Origin: CAWKZT01 sp963854565
GTDB taxonomy: Bacteria > Actinomycetota > Acidimicrobiia > Acidimicrobiales > JAHEJN01
NCBI GenBank assembly: GCA_963854565.1
Contig: CAWKZT010000011.1
Coordinates: forward strand, 1 to 24,032
Reading direction: 5' to 3'
DNA length: 24,032 bases
Shown: in pieces, positions 13,835 through 21,746 of the stretch
Position numbering within the stretch: the first letter of the stretch is position 1
Layout: each line of letters opens with the position of its first letter
The notes under the pieces: generated by a model
Seen by the model: only the letters and a program-made list of their open reading frames with translations
Told to the model about the DNA's origin: nothing
Database searches by the model: none
Translations under genes and position numbers: made by a program

Positions 13835-16092
13835 TGAAAGTTACACAATCTCCGACAGGCCGGACACCCACGGACTACACGGCCACACTGCTCGCCGAAC
13901 TCACCTTGCTGGGCGCAACTTTGGCAGCCATTGCCAGCTTCGAACGACTATTCGCTACCACGTCATGGCGCAGAGAGCTTTTCTTGTTGGCAGTCTTGGG
14001 CCACCTAGTCGCTGGCATCGTCCGCCGTTTACCGCTTCCGCCTTGGGTGGCCAAAGGTCTCTACCTCGCGGGCGGGTTCGTTGTGCTGACCCACACCTAT
14101 GCCGCCGAGACGACCCGCCGGCAAGTTCCCACCCGAACTAGTTTCTCCACCCTCCAGCAGATCATCACCGACTCCACGGCCGAGTTCGCGGACGCTATTG
14201 CCCCGACAGCACCGACCACAGCCTTCCTTCTCCTTAGCAGCGCCGCTTTATGGCTACTCATCGGGGTCGCCGACGCGGCGGCCTTTCGCGCCAAATCAAT
14301 CACCGCGGCGCTCGCTCCGCACTTGGCAATCATTGTGTTCATCTCCGGTTTCGGGGTTACCGACCGGCGCTACACACTCACCGCACTAGCGCTCGCGGCC
14401 GGTCTCTTATTCGCGGTGGTCCACCGCAGCACGATTCAAGCTCGCGACCTTGTCTGGTTGGGGTCTTCTGCCGATGCCCGTTTGACGGTCGCCCGCATCG
14501 CGGCCCCCGTGGCTATTGTGGCGGGCCTGGCCGGTTTCGCCGCCATCCCTATCGTTCCTGGAGCCGACAACGCCCTCGTCGAAATTGGGTCTAGCAATGG
14601 TGGAGCGGCCCGAGTTGTGATCAGTCCGCTGGTCGACATCCGGGGTCGGATTGTCACCCAACAAGACGTCGAAGTCTTCCAGGTCCGCTCCAACGAACCG
14701 TCCTACTGGCGCCTCACCGCACTCGACACGTTCAACGGCACAGTTTGGAGCAGCCGGGCGGACTACAACGGAGCCGACGGAGCAGTCGACGTCGTTATCG
14801 AGTCCGGAACAGACCAAGTCACGATCTCCCAACAGTTCTCCATCGAATCGCTCGGAGCAGTTTGGTTGCCCGCCGCGTTTCAGGCTGCCAATCTCGATGA
14901 TGTAGTCGGGGCTGACGTTTCTTGGGAGGCCAATTCGGCCACGCTCATTGTTCGCAACGAAACCCCCAGCGGCACCTCCGATGACATCACTTACACGGTG
15001 GTTTCCCAGAAACCTAGCTACGACGTTGCCCAATTGGCATCCAGCCAATCGGGGTACCCCGCAGAGCTCGCAGAATACATTGAGCTTCCCGAGGACTTCA
15101 GTCCGCTAGCAAGGCAAATCGCTCGCGACGTCACGAGCAATGCATCAACCCCGTATGCCCAAGCCCTCGCCCTGCAAGATTACTTCCGCGCTTTCACGTA
15201 CGACATAAACGTGGCCGCGGGACACAGTGCGGCGCGCATCGATGATTTCCTGACTCTAGAGATCGGCTATTGCGAACAGTTCGCCGGCTCATTTGCCGCC
15301 ATGGCTCGAAGCCTGGGCTTACCCACCCGAGTAGCGGTCGGTTTCACACAAGGCGATAGCGACCCCAACGATCCCACGCTCTACCGAGTACGCGGTGAAC
15401 ATGCCCATGCGTGGCCTGAGGTATACATCGCCAATGCGGGGTGGGTTGCTTTCGAACCTACGCCAGGTCGCGGCCGACCTGGGGCCGAGGCGTACACCAA
15501 TGTGGCGCCAGAACAAGACGAAACTGGTCCCTCAGAAGCCGCCGATCTTGATGGTCGGTCCGCGGCAATTGCGTTAAATGACTCTCCGACCCCTGAAGTA
15601 GACCAACCGCTCATCGCGGAAGTTACGTCGGACGCCAAGGCAAACACCGACGGGTTTGCGATTCCTCGGTCGGTAAAGATCGGCGGCCTCTTAGCCACGA
15701 TTCTCGGGGCCATTGTGAGTGCGGTTCCCTACCTGCGGCGTCGTCTACGCCTACGAAGGCTGTCCACAATCCCCGATGCTGCGGCCCGGCGCATCCTCGG
15801 CGCCTGGGACCAAGCCACCACCGCACTTCTACCTCTTGGGTTGCGTCAGCAACAGGCGGAGACCACCACCGAGTTTGCCGCCCGATCCCAACCGGTGCTG
15901 ACCGATCGTAAAGCCATCGAACAATTAGCAACTATTACGAATCTCGTTCGGTTTAGCTCAACGAGCCTCGACATTGAACAAACCCTCGAAGCCGAAACAG
16001 CTGCTGCCATCATCGTGGCCGAGGTGCGCGAGAAAACCAATCGGATGCAGCGACTGAAAGCCGAACTTAGCTGGTCGAAACTACGACGCTGA
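13834..16092 (+). CDS. Membrane transglutaminase-like protein (TgpA-like, DUF3488 N-terminus)
   Basis: The 752-residue protein has an N-terminal block of about six membrane helices (roughly 17-245), an extracytoplasmic region, and a transglutaminase-like core with Cys480 (GYCEQFAGSFAAMARSLG) and His525 (HAHAWPEVY). The third catalytic position reads FEPTPG, so Glu541 stands where Asp is usual in this fold. Another membrane helix follows (about 614-634), then a cytoplasmic C-terminal region resembling DUF4129. Such proteins are taken to be proteases or transamidases of the cell envelope; the substrate is unknown. I chose ATG 13834 (TAATG overlap with the DUF58 stop) over 13792, which would overlap by 43 bases. 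The 3' end overlaps the convergent DUF3040 gene. Confidence 0.88.
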   Translation: MKVTQSPTGRTPTDYTATLLAELTLLGATLAAIASFERLFATTSWRRELFLLAVLGHLVAGIVRRLPLPPWVAKGLYLAGGFVVLTHTYAAETTRRQVPTRTSFSTLQQIITDSTAEFADAIAPTAPTTAFLLLSSAALWLLIGVADAAAFRAKSITAALAPHLAIIVFISGFGVTDRRYTLTALALAAGLLFAVVHRSTIQARDLVWLGSSADARLTVARIAAPVAIVAGLAGFAAIPIVPGADNALVEIGSSNGGAARVVISPLVDIRGRIVTQQDVEVFQVRSNEPSYWRLTALDTFNGTVWSSRADYNGADGAVDVVIESGTDQVTISQQFSIESLGAVWLPAAFQAANLDDVVGADVSWEANSATLIVRNETPSGTSDDITYTVVSQKPSYDVAQLASSQSGYPAELAEYIELPEDFSPLARQIARDVTSNASTPYAQALALQDYFRAFTYDINVAAGHSAARIDDFLTLEIGYCEQFAGSFAAMARSLGLPTRVAVGFTQGDSDPNDPTLYRVRGEHAHAWPEVYIANAGWVAFEPTPGRGRPGAEAYTNVAPEQDETGPSEAADLDGRSAAIALNDSPTPEVDQPLIAEVTSDAKANTDGFAIPRSVKIGGLLATILGAIVSAVPYLRRRLRLRRLSTIPDAAARRILGAWDQATTALLPLGLRQQQAETTTEFAARSQPVLTDRKAIEQLATITNLVRFSSTSLDIEQTLEAETAAAIIVAEVREKTNRMQRLKAELSWSKLRR

Positions 16093-16479
16093 TGGAGGCG
16101 GTGGCCCGTCTTGTGGGCCGAACCGGCCCCGAAGGCGAGCGCTGTTGGCCTCCGCAAAGCCACCAACCGAACGTCGCTTGAGCGCTTGGCTGAACTGATT
16201 AACACTGACTTTGCCAAGCTGACGCAGGCTGCGTTCAACGAAATAGGCCGCTACCAACATGATGCCAAAGCCGGCGAATGCCAACAAGTACGATCTGGTC
16301 AACGTGAGCATCATCATCAGTAGGCCCAGCAATGCTCCAAGCGATGCCCAGCGCAGCACGCGGGCAGAGTCAGAATAAACAGTGGTGGAGGAAACCTCGC
16401 GCGCAAGATCGGGATCGGTGACGTAGAGCTGATCTTCGATCTCGGCAAGGATCCGTTTTTCGTTATCTGACAATGGCAC
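16081..16479 (-). CDS. DUF3040 membrane protein
   Basis: The 132-residue product opens with MPLSDNEKRILAEIEDQLYVTDPDLA, the characteristic N-terminus of DUF3040, a family found in actinobacteria. Two membrane helices follow (about 43-60 and 63-81), then a basic, Pro-ending tail. The function is unknown. DUF3040 genes are often found near mraZ or dinB in actinobacteria, and here it lies 48 bases downstream of dinB on the same strand. I chose the GTG at 16479 because it gives the family-standard start, although no clear ribosome binding site precedes it. Its last 12 bases overlap the end of the transglutaminase gene tail to tail. Confidence 0.85.
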   Translation of the reverse strand: MPLSDNEKRILAEIEDQLYVTDPDLAREVSSTTVYSDSARVLRWASLGALLGLLMMMLTLTRSYLLAFAGFGIMLVAAYFVERSLRQLGKVSVNQFSQALKRRSVGGFAEANSARLRGRFGPQDGPPPPSAS

Positions 16480-16527
16480 ACATGAAGTTTCGCACACCAG
16501 GAGCACTACAACAACGCGTAAGGCGTA

Positions 16528-17772
16528 CTAAACGCTCGGACCCCACTGTTGTTGCCCTTTTTCCTTGACGCGAAGAAGGCCATCTTCGGCCAAAACCGCG
16601 GGGCCGATTGAACCTGAACCAAAACGATCACGGATTTCATCGACCGTCCGCTCGGCCTCATCCCAAAGATCGACCTCTTCACCCAGGCGGAGTTGACGAG
16701 AACCATCGCCGCCAAGATTTGTCACACCAACACCCAAGAGCCGCACGCCCGGTTTGATTTCTACCTTGGCCAGGAGTTGCTTTGCTTCCCGGGCAATGCT
16801 GCGCCCGCTATCGGTGCTGTGATCGATGGTGATCGAGCGACTCAGCGTGGTGAAATCGAGGTAGCGGACCTTGATATTTATGGTCCGGCCCTGATGATTT
16901 CCGACACTAAGCCGACGTCCGACCGCATCGGCCATCCGTACGAGTTCGCATTCGAGTTGCTCGCGATCGTGAATGTCGGTCGAGAAGGTTTCTTCGTGAC
17001 TAACCGATTTGAGTTCCTGATCCGGAACAACGGGCCGTGTGTCGATCCCGTTGGCGAGGTCGTGAAGGTGTTGACCAGAAGCCTGCCCGACACAGTTGAT
17101 TAAGGCAGTAACCGGTAGTGCTGCCAGTTCGCCGACAGTACTGATTCCGAGTCGATCCAACTTGGCTCGGGTCTTGGGCCCCACACCCCAAAGGTCCCGA
17201 AGCGGCAATGGATGAAGAAATGCCAACTCTTGGCTGGGCGGCACCACCAGGACACCGTGCCCAGGAATTGGGCCAGTGGCAGATGCTTGTGGCTTGGCTT
17301 TACCCGACGCGAGTTTCGAAATGAACTTTTTGGCGCTGACCCCCACGGTGCAAGGCAAGTGTTCTTGATCAAGAACCTGAGCTCGAATCGAATCGGCGAT
17401 TTGGCGCGTGCTGCCCAGAAGTTTGCGGCTCCCGGTGACGTCGAGAAAAGCTTCGTCCAGCGACAGGGGTTCGACCAACGGTGTGTGCGACCGAAAAATT
17501 TCCATCAGGCGCCGGCTGACGTCACTATAAACACCGTGGTCCCCTGACAAAAACGTCAAGTCCGGACACATCCGCTTCGCCTTTACCGACGACATAGCCG
17601 AATGAACGCCATACGCCCGAGCTTCGTAAGAAGCCGCGGCGATGACACCTCGCTCGCCTGCCCCACCAACAACAACCGGATGACCGCGCAGTTCGGGGCG
17701 GCTGATTAGCTCGACCGACACAAAAAAAGCGTCCATATCGACATGCAGAATCCGGCGGACCTCCGCGCTCAT
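16528..17772 (-). CDS. dinB: DNA polymerase IV (Y-family, DinB)
   Basis: DinB is a translesion polymerase that copies damaged templates with low fidelity. The 414-residue product has the palm motif HVDMDAFFVSVE, with catalytic Asp12 and steric-gate Phe17. It also has YSDVSRR, the second catalytic motif SLDEAFLDVT (Asp106/Glu107), VGVSAKKFISKLAS, a helix-hairpin-helix region (LWGVGPKTRAKLDRLGI) and a little-finger domain. No classic C-terminal clamp-binding peptide is obvious; LGEEVDLW is the nearest candidate. The ATG at 17772 starts a normal DinB. No LexA-type box is visible upstream, so damage control is not evident. A short GCCGC-ACA-GCGGC hairpin lies just before the start codon. Confidence 0.95.
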   Translation of the reverse strand: MSAEVRRILHVDMDAFFVSVELISRPELRGHPVVVGGAGERGVIAAASYEARAYGVHSAMSSVKAKRMCPDLTFLSGDHGVYSDVSRRLMEIFRSHTPLVEPLSLDEAFLDVTGSRKLLGSTRQIADSIRAQVLDQEHLPCTVGVSAKKFISKLASGKAKPQASATGPIPGHGVLVVPPSQELAFLHPLPLRDLWGVGPKTRAKLDRLGISTVGELAALPVTALINCVGQASGQHLHDLANGIDTRPVVPDQELKSVSHEETFSTDIHDREQLECELVRMADAVGRRLSVGNHQGRTINIKVRYLDFTTLSRSITIDHSTDSGRSIAREAKQLLAKVEIKPGVRLLGVGVTNLGGDGSRQLRLGEEVDLWDEAERTVDEIRDRFGSGSIGPAVLAEDGLLRVKEKGQQQWGPSV

Positions 17773-17839
17773 CGGAGCGCCGCTGTGCGGCTAGGTGCCG
17801 TTGTGGTCCGGCTGGATATGCGCTGGGGAACCATCAACG

Positions 17840-17858
17840 CTCAGAGTACCCTCAGAGT
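17840..17858. repeat. Tandem direct repeat CTCAGAGT-ACC-CTCAGAGT
   Basis: Two identical 8-base units lie 11 bases apart, directly before the GTG of the small membrane protein gene and within the divergent dinB spacer. The spacing is about one helical turn, as for an operator, but no regulator is known for it and chance is possible. TACCCT, formed across the repeat, could serve as a -10 element for a leaderless transcript. Confidence 0.3.
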
Positions 17859-18155
17859 GTGACCAATTCTGTACCCGACTCACCGCTGACGTCTGCTGCA
17901 CCTCCTGTTTGGATCCGCTGGGTGGCTTTCGCCTCGATACTGATTGGCGGGGCTTGCGGCGCGATGATCGGGTACGGCTTCACCGATCTCCAGTGCAGCG
18001 GCAGTTGCCAAGGTTGGCTCACTACCGGAACAATAATCGGTGCTGTATCCGGAGCGGCCGGTGTCGCAATTGTGGCGGTGCTCGCTCTGCGGGCCATGGA
18101 CGAATGGGAGTCCATAAAGGTCACGGGCAGCACCCGGCGCAACACACGTCGATGA
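17859..18155 (+). CDS. Small two-helix membrane protein, function unknown
   Basis: The 98-residue product has two strongly hydrophobic helices (about 18-40 and 55-78) rich in Gly and Ala. They are joined by a short loop containing LQCSGSCQG, a Cys pair (46 and 50) probably outside the membrane. The C-terminus is short and basic (RRNTRR). The GTG start at 17859 lacks a clear ribosome binding site, so the transcript may be leaderless. Its stop overlaps the ATG of the inositol-monophosphatase-like gene as ATGA, which argues that it is translated. I recognise no named family. It could be an anchor or partner of the downstream enzyme, but that is inference from position only. Confidence 0.72.
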   Translation: MTNSVPDSPLTSAAPPVWIRWVAFASILIGGACGAMIGYGFTDLQCSGSCQGWLTTGTIIGAVSGAAGVAIVAVLALRAMDEWESIKVTGSTRRNTRR

Positions 18156-18967
18156 AAGATCTCTCCCAGCTTCTCAAGGTTGCCGTCACCGCGGCCCACG
18201 ATGCCGGTCGCTATGCCCAAGAGATGTCTGCCGTTGGCTTCGTTGTGGACAACAAGACCGACGCCGCAAATCTGGTCACCGATGTTGACCGAGAGTGCGA
18301 ACGACGCATCGTCGAGCATCTGCTGGCCGACGACCCGACCGCGAACATCATCGGCGAAGAGGGTGCCGACCGTTCCGGATCCTCCCCGGTCACGTGGCAC
18401 ATCGATCCCATCGATGGAACCAGCAACTATGTGTACGGACAACCCGGCTACTGCGTATCCATCGCGGCGTCAATGGGCGGTGTTCCTACCCTGGGAGTCG
18501 TGTTTGATCCCTCCCATAGCGAGACCTTCACCGCAATTGCCGGCCAGGGGGCATTCCGCAACAACGAGGCTATTTCGGTCCGCAAAACCAACGAGTTACT
18601 TGGTGCCATCGTCGCCACCGGCTTCGCCTATGACCGCTCGATCCGGTTCCATCAAGGAACTGTGATCCGCGACCTTCTCGCTCACATCGGAAACATACGT
18701 CGCTTCGGTGCCGCCGCTCTGGACCTCTGTTGGGTGGGATGTGGCCGTCTTGACGCCTACTACGAAATCGGGCTCAACAGCTGGGATTACATGGCCGGTG
18801 CCCTCATTGCTTCGGAGGCCGGTGCCATTGTCGATGACCTACGCAACGGTCCTCCCACTTCCACGTTCACCTTTGCGTCCACTCCATCGATCGAACCCCA
18901 GCTAAGACAACTCCTCGTCGATTTGAACGCCGACATCCCGCTCGTTTCCAAAAAATCTGCGTCATGA
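18152..18967 (+). CDS. Inositol monophosphatase family protein
   Basis: Members remove phosphate from inositol phosphates, or from related substrates such as histidinol phosphate, with Mg2+. The 271-residue product has the metal-binding motifs IIGEEG (67-71), IDPIDGTSNYVYG (from 84) and the C-terminal WDYMAGALIASEAGA (from 211), plus RRFGAAALDLCWVGCGRLDAYYE. The length is normal. The ATG at 18152 overlaps the stop of the small membrane protein gene (ATGA). The longer open frame upstream is out-of-frame reading of that gene. Inositol-1-phosphate phosphatase, histidinol phosphatase and fructose-1,6-bisphosphatase activities cannot be told apart by eye. Confidence 0.92.
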   Translation: MKDLSQLLKVAVTAAHDAGRYAQEMSAVGFVVDNKTDAANLVTDVDRECERRIVEHLLADDPTANIIGEEGADRSGSSPVTWHIDPIDGTSNYVYGQPGYCVSIAASMGGVPTLGVVFDPSHSETFTAIAGQGAFRNNEAISVRKTNELLGAIVATGFAYDRSIRFHQGTVIRDLLAHIGNIRRFGAAALDLCWVGCGRLDAYYEIGLNSWDYMAGALIASEAGAIVDDLRNGPPTSTFTFASTPSIEPQLRQLLVDLNADIPLVSKKSAS

Positions 18968-19004
18968 TCTGCACTCTGGCTCAGAATGAGGCACCATTCA
19001 CGTA

Positions 19005-19685
19005 ATGGGTACTCGAATTCTCACCGTCGAAGATGACGAACGCATCCGCACGGCGGTCAAGCTTGCCCTCGAAGACGAAGGCTGGCAGGTAAACGAAGCG
19101 AGCAATGGCGAAGACGCATTGCTGTCGTTTCGCCGCGAACCAGCCGACGTCGTACTCATTGACATCATGTTGCCGGGTATCGACGGATTCGAGGTCTGTC
19201 GCTCGTTGCGCAAAGAAAGCGACGTCCCGATCGTCATGGTCACCGCCCGCGACGATACCCACGACGTCGTCGCTGGTCTCGAGGCCGGAGCGGACGACTA
19301 CCTCACCAAACCGTTTGCCCCCAAGGAACTCTCCGCCCGAATCCGTGCGCTCCTCCGACGCTCTCGAGCCACCGAGCAAGGTGTCACTCACATGAGCTTC
19401 GGCGACCTCGAAATAATCCCCGAGGAAGGCCGAGTCATGCTCGGCGAAGAGGAACTCCATCTCACCAAAACCGAGTTCCGTCTCCTCGTCGAACTGGCCT
19501 CCAGTCCGGGTCGCGTGTTCTCCCGCGAAGTCCTACTCGAACGGGTGTGGGGCTACGACTACTTCGGCGATGGCCGCCTGGTCGACGTCCATGTTCGCCG
19601 ACTCCGCACCAAAATCGAAAGCGATGCCGCCAACCCGCGCCACGTCGTTACCGTGCGCGGGCTTGGCTACAAGCTCCAACCCTAG
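19005..19685 (+). CDS. mtrA: OmpR/PhoB-family response regulator, MtrA-like
   Basis: This is a transcription factor activated by phosphorylation from the kinase encoded next. The 226-residue product has a receiver domain with acidic residues VEDD (8-11), phospho-acceptor Asp53 (LIDIMLPG), Thr80 and Lys102 (LTKPF). A winged-helix DNA-binding domain follows, with LTKTEFRLLVELASSPGRVFSREVLLERVWGY and a terminal TVRGLGYKLQP. The region around GADDYLTKPFAPKELSARIRALLRR is close to mycobacterial MtrA. The gene order with an MtrB-like kinase and a GerMN lipoprotein supports MtrA. No good ribosome binding site precedes ATG 19005 (GAGG is 13 bases away). The exact orthology is inferred. Confidence 0.85.
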   Translation: MGTRILTVEDDERIRTAVKLALEDEGWQVNEASNGEDALLSFRREPADVVLIDIMLPGIDGFEVCRSLRKESDVPIVMVTARDDTHDVVAGLEAGADDYLTKPFAPKELSARIRALLRRSRATEQGVTHMSFGDLEIIPEEGRVMLGEEELHLTKTEFRLLVELASSPGRVFSREVLLERVWGYDYFGDGRLVDVHVRRLRTKIESDAANPRHVVTVRGLGYKLQP

Positions 19686-19691
19686 GAACCC

Positions 19692-21107
19692 GTGTCCGCC
19701 GCGGTAGAAACCCAAAACGAAGCGGAACCCCACAGCCCCCGCATGGGCCTGCGCAACCGCGTCATCATGGTGTTTGTGATGGGCGCTTTGCTCCTATCGC
19801 TCTTGCTGGCCGGTGTCGCCTTCACCCTCACCCGAAGCAATCTTCTCAACGTCCGTGAATCCACCGGGATTGGGCTTGCGGGTCGAAACGCTGTTCTTGT
19901 CGGCCAGCAACTAAACGTCGAACAAGCCAATGCCGAAGAGATCTTGCTTGATCTTTCCACCCCGATTGGCTCAATTGCATTGTTGAAAGTTAACGGCGAG
20001 TGGCTGTTGAAAGACGCCCCGAGCTTTGCCGACACCGACATCGACGCAAAACTCCTCGCGACCCTTGATCAAGGCACGCCCCATCAGATGCGATACAAGG
20101 TCGGCGCCATACCTTATTTAGTCGTAGGGTTTCCGCTGCCTGATGCCGATGCTGTGTACATCGAAGCCGTCCCCCTTGACGACATCGAAGAAACGCTAAA
20201 TTCGTTGGGAATCGCGCTCTTCGGTGGTGCCGCCATCACGGTTCTCGCTGCGGCAGCCCTTGGAGTCTGGGCTGCTAGTCGGGTGCTGTCACCACTCGAT
20301 GAGATAGGTATGGCGGCCGCCGCTATCGCCGACGGCGACCTCAACACCCGCCTGATCGACGAAGGTGACCGAGACCTGCACCGCCTGACGACATCATTCA
20401 ACTTCATGGCCACGTCATTACAAGAAAGAATCGAGCGCGATGCCCGGTTTGCGTCCGAGGTCAGCCACGAACTCAGATCCCCGCTTATGACTCTTTCCGC
20501 ATCCGTTGAAGTGCTCAGTAACCAACGTGCGAACATGCCCGAGCGGGCCCAAACAGCTCTCGAGTTACTCGAAACTGACCTAGACCGATTCGAACAACTG
20601 GTCGAGGACCTTCTGGAAATCTCCCGCTTCGATGTGGGCATCGTGGCGTTGCAACCCAGTCGGTTCGAAGTAGTCGAATTCGTCCGCCAAGCCATTCGGC
20701 TCACTGGCACCGAGACCCCCATTACCTACGATGACGATGTTGACGGCACCATCATCGAGGCTGACAAGCGCCGGTTGGCAAGGGTCATCGCCAACCTGGT
20801 TGACAATGCCGCCAAATACGCGGGCGGAGCATCCGTACTCCACATAGCCGTTCACGACGACGAGATCGAGTTTGCAATCATCGACGATGGGCCTGGGGTC
20901 CCAGAATCGGAACGACTGGCCATCTTTGACCGTTTCTCCCGCGGACTTGAGGGTGGCCGACGAGGAGCAGGTACCGGGGTAGGCCTCGGCCTCGCACTCG
21001 TCGCTGAGCACATAAATCTGCACCGAGGGTCGGTCTATGTGACCGACCGCGTCGATGGCCAAAGCGGATCGCGCTTCGTCGTCACAATCCCTGGAGCCAT
21101 AAAATGA
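19692..21107 (+). CDS. mtrB: Sensor histidine kinase, MtrB-like
   Basis: This is the partner kinase of the preceding regulator. The 471-residue protein has a membrane helix (about 24-46), an extracytoplasmic sensor region of about 120 residues, and a second helix (about 173-195). A HAMP domain follows (RVLSPLDEIGMAAAAIADGDL), then a HisKA domain with ERDARFASEVSHELRSPL (phospho-acceptor His259), and the ATP-binding domain with N box NLVDNAAKYA, IDDGPGVP and GTGVGLGLAL. The HAMP-HisKA stretch is strikingly MtrB-like. The GTG start at 19692 lies 6 bases after the mtrA-like stop, with AGGA 4 bases upstream. The stop overlaps the lipoprotein start as ATGA. Confidence 0.87.
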   Translation: MSAAVETQNEAEPHSPRMGLRNRVIMVFVMGALLLSLLLAGVAFTLTRSNLLNVRESTGIGLAGRNAVLVGQQLNVEQANAEEILLDLSTPIGSIALLKVNGEWLLKDAPSFADTDIDAKLLATLDQGTPHQMRYKVGAIPYLVVGFPLPDADAVYIEAVPLDDIEETLNSLGIALFGGAAITVLAAAALGVWAASRVLSPLDEIGMAAAAIADGDLNTRLIDEGDRDLHRLTTSFNFMATSLQERIERDARFASEVSHELRSPLMTLSASVEVLSNQRANMPERAQTALELLETDLDRFEQLVEDLLEISRFDVGIVALQPSRFEVVEFVRQAIRLTGTETPITYDDDVDGTIIEADKRRLARVIANLVDNAAKYAGGASVLHIAVHDDEIEFAIIDDGPGVPESERLAIFDRFSRGLEGGRRGAGTGVGLGLALVAEHINLHRGSVYVTDRVDGQSGSRFVVTIPGAIK

Positions 21108-21706
21108 ACCGCTTTGTCGCTATTGTGCTCGCTCTGGTTCTCACCGCTAGTGCCTGTGGCGTACCAACCGACTCGCACCCTCGCGAGGTAAGCGTTGCTG
21201 ACCTCCCCACCGGCCTCGCACCCGAAACGAATGCAACCGAAGAGCCCGAACCATCCGGCATTCCTTTCAACATTTTTCTTATAGGTGCCGACGATCGCCT
21301 TGTTTCGGTTACGCGCGCTGTAGCGGCAAACACCGTGTCGGTAATCGAATCAGTGATTGGTACCAACAATCCCGAGGAATTCGACGACCTCTTAGAGGTA
21401 CAGCAGCTTCGGAGCTTCATTCCGCGAGACACCGTCGTCATTAGTGCCGAGACCGTCTTCGTGGACGGCGAGTCACCGAAGAACATCTTGATACTCAACC
21501 TGGGTTCGGAGGGTTTCTTCCAAATGCAGGAAGGCGACCTCAAGTTGTTGGCCCTTGCGCAAATTGTCTATACCGCAGTCGGGCTGCGGTCAGTCGATGG
21601 CGTGTTGCTACAAAACGACGGCGACCCGCGAGCACTCCCCACCGACACGGGCACCAAAGACAAAGACACGCCGGTCAATACCGAGGACTACGCCTCACTG
21701 GCGTAA
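21104..21706 (+). CDS. GerMN-domain lipoprotein, short LpqB-like
   Basis: The 200-residue product has a lipoprotein signal peptide with a lipobox-like ASAC and acylated Cys18, followed by GVPTDS, which resembles the mature start of LpqB. The rest matches a GerMN-type domain in character: DDRLVSVTRAV, LRSFIPRDTVV, ILNL, and LALAQIVYTAVGLRSVDGVLLQNDG. LpqB in mycobacteria follows mtrAB, interacts with MtrB, and carries a long beta-propeller domain after GerMN. That part is absent here, and the frame ends normally in a charged tail. The ATG at 21104 overlaps the kinase stop and has GGAG 7 bases upstream. A role as accessory or input protein for the kinase is inferred. Confidence 0.85.
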   Translation: MNRFVAIVLALVLTASACGVPTDSHPREVSVADLPTGLAPETNATEEPEPSGIPFNIFLIGADDRLVSVTRAVAANTVSVIESVIGTNNPEEFDDLLEVQQLRSFIPRDTVVISAETVFVDGESPKNILILNLGSEGFFQMQEGDLKLLALAQIVYTAVGLRSVDGVLLQNDGDPRALPTDTGTKDKDTPVNTEDYASLA

Positions 21707-21746
21707 ATACTGCGACGCGTTCTAGTCAGCGGGCGCCAACCGGGTG

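Noticed and set aside
14407..15048. 213-codon minus-strand frame opposite the transglutaminase gene
   Set aside because: It is antisense shadow of a gene with clear family motifs, and its own sequence is low in hydrophobic structure and domain-like patterns.
17773..17858. LexA-type SOS box upstream of dinB
   Set aside because: GAAC occurs once, without the matching GTTC half at the right spacing.
20114..20722. 202-codon minus-strand frame opposite the histidine kinase gene
   Set aside because: It is Ser/Arg-rich read-through of the kinase complement, without a plausible start or motif.
21707..21746. Bidirectional terminator between the lipoprotein gene and pfkA
   Set aside because: The spacer is GC-rich, but no stable stem with a T tract can be drawn.
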